64,000 nucleotides of DNA from Staphylococcus pseudintermedius (GTDB taxonomy: Bacteria; Bacillota; Bacilli; Staphylococcales; Staphylococcaceae), in NCBI RefSeq assembly GCF_001792775.2, contig NZ_MLGE02000009.1, positions 24,056 to 88,055 on the forward strand. Reading direction: 5' to 3'. The translations under genes were made by a program, and so were the position numbers. The notes beneath the pieces are model-generated. The model had not been told where the DNA came from. It worked only from the letters and a program-made list of their open reading frames with translations, and ran no database searches. Positions 59,442 to 64,000 of the stretch are shown piece by piece. How positions within the stretch are numbered: the first letter of the stretch is position 1; every line of letters begins with the position of its first letter.

Positions 59442-60236
59442 ATGGCTAAAATGAGAATATCACCGGAATTGAAAAAACTGATCGAAAAATACCGCTGCGT
59501 AAAAGATACGGAAGGAATGTCTCCTGCTAAGGTATATAAGCTGGTGGGAGAAAATGAAAACCTATATTTAAAAATGACGGACAGCCGGTATAAAGGGACC
59601 ACCTATGATGTGGAACGGGAAAAGGACATGATGCTATGGCTGGAAGGAAAGCTGCCTGTTCCAAAGGTCCTGCACTTTGAACGGCATGATGGCTGGAGCA
59701 ATCTGCTCATGAGTGAGGCCGATGGCGTCCTTTGCTCGGAAGAGTATGAAGATGAACAAAGCCCTGAAAAGATTATCGAGCTGTATGCGGAGTGCATCAG
59801 GCTCTTTCACTCCATCGACATATCGGATTGTCCCTATACGAATAGCTTAGACAGCCGCTTAGCCGAATTGGATTACTTACTGAATAACGATCTGGCCGAT
59901 GTGGATTGCGAAAACTGGGAAGAAGACACTCCATTTAAAGATCCGCGCGAGCTGTATGATTTTTTAAAGACGGAAAAGCCCGAAGAGGAACTTGTCTTTT
60001 CCCACGGCGACCTGGGAGACAGCAACATCTTTGTGAAAGATGGCAAAGTAAGTGGCTTTATTGATCTTGGGAGAAGCGGCAGGGCGGACAAGTGGTATGA
60101 CATTGCCTTCTGCGTCCGGTCGATCAGGGAGGATATCGGGGAAGAACAGTATGTCGAGCTATTTTTTGACTTACTGGGGATCAAGCCTGATTGGGAGAAA
60201 ATAAAATATTATATTTTACTGGATGAATTGTTTTAG
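59442..60236 (+). CDS. aph(3')-IIIa: aminoglycoside 3'-phosphotransferase APH(3')-IIIa
   Basis: A 264-residue kinase that phosphorylates kanamycin, neomycin, amikacin and related drugs. The catalytic loop FSHGDLGDSNIF and metal motif IDLGRSGRADKWYD are clear. The GC content is higher than that of its neighbours. It is the last gene of the ant(6)-sat4-aph(3') cluster and is followed by a strong terminator. Confidence 0.98.
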   Translation: MAKMRISPELKKLIEKYRCVKDTEGMSPAKVYKLVGENENLYLKMTDSRYKGTTYDVEREKDMMLWLEGKLPVPKVLHFERHDGWSNLLMSEADGVLCSEEYEDEQSPEKIIELYAECIRLFHSIDISDCPYTNSLDSRLAELDYLLNNDLADVDCENWEEDTPFKDPRELYDFLKTEKPEEELVFSHGDLGDSNIFVKDGKVSGFIDLGRSGRADKWYDIAFCVRSIREDIGEEQYVELFFDLLGIKPDWEKIKYYILLDELF

Positions 60237-60247
60237 TACCTAGATTT

Positions 60248-60300
60248 AGATGTCTAAAAAGCTTTAACTACAAGCTTTTTAGACATCTAATCTTTTCTGA
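60248..60300 (+). terminator. terminator of the aminoglycoside-streptothricin cluster
   Basis: A perfect 17-bp inverted repeat AGATGTCTAAAAAGCTT and its complement, with a seven-base loop, is followed by AATCTTTTCT. Confidence 0.9.
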
Positions 60301-60511
60301 AGTACATCCGCAACTGTCCATACTCTGATGTTTTATATCTTTTCTAAAAGTTCGCTAGATAGAGTTCTATATTAGAGATGTAAAGAGTTTTGGTGAAGAG
60401 GTTTGTGAGTATGGCTTTTATAACCAGGGTGCAATGAGAAGCACTAACAGCAGCTAGCTTAAGAACGCATAGGATATACTTTTTATGGAAGTCACAGAGG
60501 AGGAATAAAAT

Positions 60512-61464
60512 TTGAACAGGATTAACAGAGTAACCTCTATTCTTATTCAGCTGCAATCAAAAAAAATAATTCCTGCCAAAGAAATTGCACAGCGATTTAA
60601 TATAAGCTTAAGGACAGTTTACAGAGATATCCGGACACTTGAAGAAGCCGGAATACCAATTGGATCTGAGGCCGGAAAAGGATATTTTCTTGTAGAGGGC
60701 TTCCTACTTCCGCCGGTAATGTTTACAGCGGCGGAAGTGGGTGCATTGATTACAGCAGGGAAATTTTTAAATTGCCATGGAGATGAATCATTTATAAAGG
60801 ATTTTGATTCAGCTATGTATAAAATCAAATCTATTTTGAAGCATGGTGAAAAAAACTATGCACAGGAGTTGGAGAACAGTATTAACGTGTACAGCACATC
60901 TGGACAGAAAAATACATTGGCGGATAACGTTATTGCAGCAATTCAGACTGCAATCTGCAATAAAAGGGTAATATCAATTCAATATCCTGCATCAGGAGGG
61001 CAAGAACCGGAAAGCAGAATGATAGAGCCTATATCACTGGGGTTTTATGAACAGAACTGGTACTTAATCGGTTTTGCAGGCTAAGAAATGAATATAGGAA
61101 TTTTCGTGTGGATCGGATTAAAAGCATTTGCATAGAAGAAGAGCTCTGTCAAAGCCATGATGGCTCTTTGGAACAAATATTAAAACAAATGCTTTCATAT
61201 AAAAAACTATATAATGTAATTCTTAGAGCTGAAAAAGGGGAGACATACAATTCTATCAAGAACAGGTATTCTCTCGGCTTCCTTGAAGAAACCGATTTGG
61301 GAAGTAAAATGGAAATCGAATTCCAGACAGATTCCTTTGAGATATTGAGCAAGCAGCTGATTGAATATGGATCAGGCATTGAAATAGTCCAACCTGATGA
61401 ATTAAAATGCATAACCCGTAAACACCTGGCACAAATTACGAATCACTGCCTAAACTTGATTTAG
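60512..61464 (+). pseudogene. YafY-type HTH/WYL regulator, frameshifted
   Basis: The first part (190 codons, to 61084) has a DeoR-like helix-turn-helix (AKEIAQRFNISLRTVYRDIRTLE in part) and the start of a WYL domain (EQNWYLIGF). It then stops at GFAG. Adding one T to the TTTT at about 61073-61076 would continue as CRLRNEYRNFRVDRIKS and join the second part (to 61464). The full protein would be about 317 residues. Either a real one-base deletion or a sequencing error. WYL regulators sense small ligands. It precedes the RibD-like gene and may have controlled it. Confidence 0.88.
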
Positions 61465-61574
61465 AGAAAGCGATTGGTCTGTTATGTATTTTTTGTAAGG
61501 TTTCATATCCCCTGCTGACATACAGCTGTCAGTGTATTATGATATTCTACTATCAAAAAGGAGGATTGAAAAAT

Positions 61575-62234
61575 ATGAAACCAAAGATAATTATGCACAC
61601 ACAAATTAGCCTTGATGGCCGCATTAAAGGCTTTGATAATCCGGAAGTTTACTACCAGGTTGCCGGGGGAATTCATTCGGATGCGGTGCTGTTTGGGTCC
61701 AATACTGTTTTTACTGCATTTGAAAAATATCCTGCTGAAACAGAGGCTGATTTTGAGAAAATCATAACAAGCCCGGAGGACCCCAGACCAATAGGAGTCA
61801 TACCTGACAGCAGAGGTATCTTGAGAAGTCTTCATTGCTTAAGAAATCTTGGATATCTGAAGGAAATTGTCATTCTGGTATCAACTGCCACTCCGAAGGA
61901 ATATTTGAATTATTTGGAGGAAAGGCATTACCCATATATTGTGTCAGGAAATGATCATGTGGACTATGAAAAAGCCTTTCAGATCCTGCATGAGCAATAT
62001 GGGTGTAAATACATGCGGACAGACAGTGGCGGTGGATTAACCAACAAATTATTAGAAAACGGACTTATTGATGAAATCAGTCTTGTGATATCACCATGTT
62101 TTGTAGGTAATAAAGAAAAACAACTATTTGATAACCTTCTGTTATCTGAAAAAGTTAATTTGGAATTGCAGGGAACAGAGAATGCAGAACATGGCTGTCT
62201 GTCATTGCGCTATGCTGTGAAAAATAAGGATTAG
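61575..62234 (+). CDS. RibD C-terminal-type (dihydrofolate reductase-fold) reductase
   Basis: A 219-residue protein of the RibD C-terminal/bacterial bifunctional deaminase-reductase family, with a dihydrofolate-reductase-like fold. The N-terminus reads KIIMHTQISLDGRIKG, and the NADPH-binding region shows MRTDSGGGLTNKLLENGLIDEI near residue 150. It is not one of the trimethoprim-resistance DHFRs by sequence and its substrate is unknown. The AAAGGAGG site places the start at 61575. It lies after the broken WYL regulator. Confidence 0.8.
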   Translation: MKPKIIMHTQISLDGRIKGFDNPEVYYQVAGGIHSDAVLFGSNTVFTAFEKYPAETEADFEKIITSPEDPRPIGVIPDSRGILRSLHCLRNLGYLKEIVILVSTATPKEYLNYLEERHYPYIVSGNDHVDYEKAFQILHEQYGCKYMRTDSGGGLTNKLLENGLIDEISLVISPCFVGNKEKQLFDNLLLSEKVNLELQGTENAEHGCLSLRYAVKNKD

Positions 62235-62378
62235 TGCAGCATACTTTAAAAAGTGTCTGTTGGGACAGTGTCCTAAAGGAAGCATAAGCTCATGGCTAGC
62301 GGCGGTGTTAAAGTAACGGCACTCGGCCCCAATATATAGTTGATATGCCCCTAAGCCTTTGAGGGCAAGGCGGTCAAC

Positions 62379-62481
62379 CGCGCCTTTTCCGGTCCGCATA
62401 CAGTCGTTCAATGAGGGTATCAAGCTCGGCAATGCGGCGGTGCTTCTCGGTGGTTCGTTTCTTCGCCGCCGTTTTCGGCTA
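62379..62481 (-). pseudogene. remnant of a large serine recombinase
   Basis: The reverse strand reads KTAAKKRTTEKHRRIAEL followed by DTLIERLYADRK, typical of the DUF4368-type C-terminal region of conjugative-element serine recombinases. The stretch is clearly more GC-rich than its surroundings. Only about 35 codons remain. Confidence 0.5.
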
Positions 62482-62584
62482 ATTCTAATTGATCCGAACT
62501 GTAAGGATAAGCAATTATCCGGGGCTAGTTAAGTATCTTAGAGAGGAAGATAAAGATAAGTAAACCAATTTTAAAGTTGTACCG

Positions 62585-62628
62585 AATAAAGCCTTCAAGA
62601 GGACAACATGCTTTTGAAGGCTTTATTG
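62585..62628. terminator. stable hairpin in the element's right spacer
   Basis: A perfect 14-bp inverted repeat AATAAAGCCTTCAA/TTGAAGGCTTTATT with a 15-base loop, A/T-ended on both sides. It is terminator-like in either direction. The rest of 62482-62850 shows no gene I can support. Confidence 0.65.
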
Positions 62629-62851
62629 CTTACAATTACTTGGATTGTAACGCAAAAGCAGGCACCAAATCAATGAAAAATAGCCTATCCAGGCGACTGT
62701 TTCAGAAATATGGGCTTCCGCCAAGGGGATACCAGTGGGGTGCGACATCTTTTTTGCCCACTCAAGGCATGTGGAGTGTGTGGCGTTGTTGCGTAGAAAG
62801 TAAGGCTGGAGTCCTTATATCTGGCTGAGCTTAATCTCTGGTAATTTTGAG

Positions 62852-64000
62852 GGGGCTGACCCATTAGTCCCTTTTGAACCAAAAAATCGAAGGCACCCGT
62901 GAAAGATGTCTTCGATTTTTGTTTTTTTTGGATGAAATATAGAGGATTTTCCCCCTATATTTGGTTTTGTATGATTGTTTTTCCCTCATATTTCCTTACT
63001 CTAGTTACTAATTTCCTAAAATTGTGCGCAAGAAATACAAGTCCCATTTCCTTAAAAATTTTTTCAGCTCCTCGGACATGGAATCTTTTAAATTTCATAT
63101 TTTGTTTAATGTTTCCAAAAACTGTTTCGACATCTATCTTTCGCTGCGCATAGTATGAGGCTGTTTCTTTGCTTTCTATCTTTTCATTCGCTTTTATTTT
63201 TATATATTCCCAGGTTGGATTAATATTCAAACGTCGATTTTTTCCTTCTTTTGCTTTGGTACATTTCTCTCTCAATGGACATCCTGTACAATCTTCACAT
63301 TCATAGATTTTGAAGTTTCGAATAAATCCATTTCTATCTTTACGTTGTGAATAATGTGAGAACACTACTCTTTTCTGATTGGGACAAATATAGTAATCAT
63401 CCAACTCGTTGTAAGTCCAATTATCTCGATGAAACTGATTTTGTTTATGGGCGCGTTTCTTCTCTTTTAAGTAACCTTGATGCGGAATGATGGGGGTGGA
63501 TTCTGTTTCGTCTAACACATAACAATAATTTTCTTCACTTGCATAACCGGCATCTGCGACAATATTTTCTGGTAAACCTATTTTTGATTCAATCTTTTCA
63601 AGAAATGGGATAAATGTTCGTGTATCTGTTGGATTTGGATAACAATCATAAGCAAGAGCAAATTGATTTTCTGTCGCAAGTTGAATATTATAACCTGGTT
63701 TTAGTTGGCCATTAAGCATGTGATCTTCTTTCATTCGCATAAAAGTAGCGTCATGATCCGTCTTTGAGAAACTATTGCGTACACCCATAATCACTAATTG
63801 TTCTTCGTAGCTCATTTTTCTTTGGGCAAAATCATCGAATCGCTTCTTCTGCTTATGAACTTCAGATTTTTCTTTACGAAGTAATTTTCGTTCTTCTACT
63901 GTTTCGGTTTGGTCAATCGCTTCAATTAATTGATTTTCCTTTTCTTCCAAAGATTGACGAATCCTTTCAATCTCTTCTATAGAAAGTTCATCCTTTAAAT
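62852..64000 (-). mobile_element. IS1182-like element, right copy, running off the window
   Basis: The right end GGGGCTGACCCATTAG is at 62854, followed by a transposase terminator hairpin (ATCGAAGGCA...TGTCTTCGAT) and the reverse-strand transposase. The copy is inverted relative to the left copy; the overlapping transposase parts (left 55796-55902, right 63894-64000) look identical where compared. Confidence 0.9.
62955..64000 (-). CDS. IS1182-family transposase (5' end outside the window)
   Basis: At least 348 codons of the C-terminal part of a DDE transposase. Features are the AYDCYPNPTDTRTFIPFLE region, the second catalytic-Asp segment VADAGYASEENY, a cysteine cluster (YECEDCTGCPLREKC) and the C-terminal RKIDVETVFGNIKQNMKFKRF segment with the catalytic glutamate. 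The frame is open to the window edge. With the N-terminus present outside, it would be intact and could mobilise the region. Confidence 0.92.
   Translation of the reverse strand, partial: LKDELSIEEIERIRQSLEEKENQLIEAIDQTETVEERKLLRKEKSEVHKQKKRFDDFAQRKMSYEEQLVIMGVRNSFSKTDHDATFMRMKEDHMLNGQLKPGYNIQLATENQFALAYDCYPNPTDTRTFIPFLEKIESKIGLPENIVADAGYASEENYCYVLDETESTPIIPHQGYLKEKKRAHKQNQFHRDNWTYNELDDYYICPNQKRVVFSHYSQRKDRNGFIRNFKIYECEDCTGCPLREKCTKAKEGKNRRLNINPTWEYIKIKANEKIESKETASYYAQRKIDVETVFGNIKQNMKFKRFHVRGAEKIFKEMGLVFLAHNFRKLVTRVRKYEGKTIIQNQI

Noticed and set aside
61575..62234. Trimethoprim-resistance dihydrofolate reductase (dfr)
   Set aside because: The motifs match the RibD C-terminal family, not DfrG or DfrK; only the fold is shared.
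62577..62828. 83-codon ORF in the right spacer
   Set aside because: It begins in a terminator-like hairpin, has no ribosome site and shows no recognisable domain.
1..64000. CRISPR array, tRNA or rRNA genes
   Set aside because: No regularly spaced direct repeats or RNA-gene signatures were seen. The only short-period repeats are adhesin repeats and the omega heptads.

Overview
The window looks like a chromosome segment of Staphylococcus pseudintermedius or a close relative in the S. intermedius group. The reasons are low GC, staphylococcal gene order (coiA-pepF, spxH-yjbI, relQ-nadK-rluD-mgtE, fabI, ugtP-ltaA, murE-yueH-prfC, terC-htrA-ktrD, dltXABCD), LPXTG surface proteins, a NanB-type sialidase and a Tn5405-like resistance region with IS1182-like copies. 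The species call is inference from remembered families; no search was run.

Layout. 1-14700: an LPXTG protein with a 50-residue repeat, then conserved core genes (CoiA, PepF, SpxH, truncated haemoglobin, CYTH protein, RelQ, NAD kinase, RluD-like synthase, MgtE, CPA2 antiporter, FabI). 14700-19400: a three-gene operon of a Gfo/Idh/MocA oxidoreductase resembling E. coli YjhC/NanY and R. gnavus NanOx, a GPH-family sugar symporter and a secreted NanB-like sialidase. I read it as a self-contained route for releasing, importing and re-entering an anhydro- or dehydro-sialic acid, and it is the most interesting system here. 19800-24100: AI-2E family permease, alanine/sodium symporter, esterase and YjcG. 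24600-28150: a reverse-strand sulfatase plus mannose-family PTS IIC and IID genes with catabolite-repression sites. 28400-46100: glycolipid and lipoteichoic acid genes (ltaA, ugtP, dlt), murE, prfC, a TerC gene behind a probable manganese riboswitch, htrA, ktrD and a 5'-nucleotidase-like protein with altered catalytic motifs.

46100-64000: an MSCRAMM adhesin gene has lost its 5' end where a multidrug-resistance region joins it. The first half of that region is Inc18-plasmid material (primase C-terminal fragment, small ORF, beta-type recombinase, topoisomerase, truncated omega repressor with its heptad operator, erm(B) with a lengthened leader peptide, a Tn917-like end and a duplicated topoisomerase 3' end). 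The second half is a Tn5405-like block (truncated IS1182-like copy, DUF1413 protein, nucleotidyltransferase, methyltransferase, ant(6)-Ia, sat4, aph(3')-IIIa, frameshifted WYL regulator, RibD-like reductase, inverted IS1182-like copy running off the window). Together these predict resistance to macrolides, lincosamides, streptogramin B, streptomycin, streptothricin and kanamycin/neomycin.

The sialidase operon and the sulfatase-PTS operon would both feed on host mucin-type glycans. The cre-like sites suggest that both are repressed when better sugars are present.
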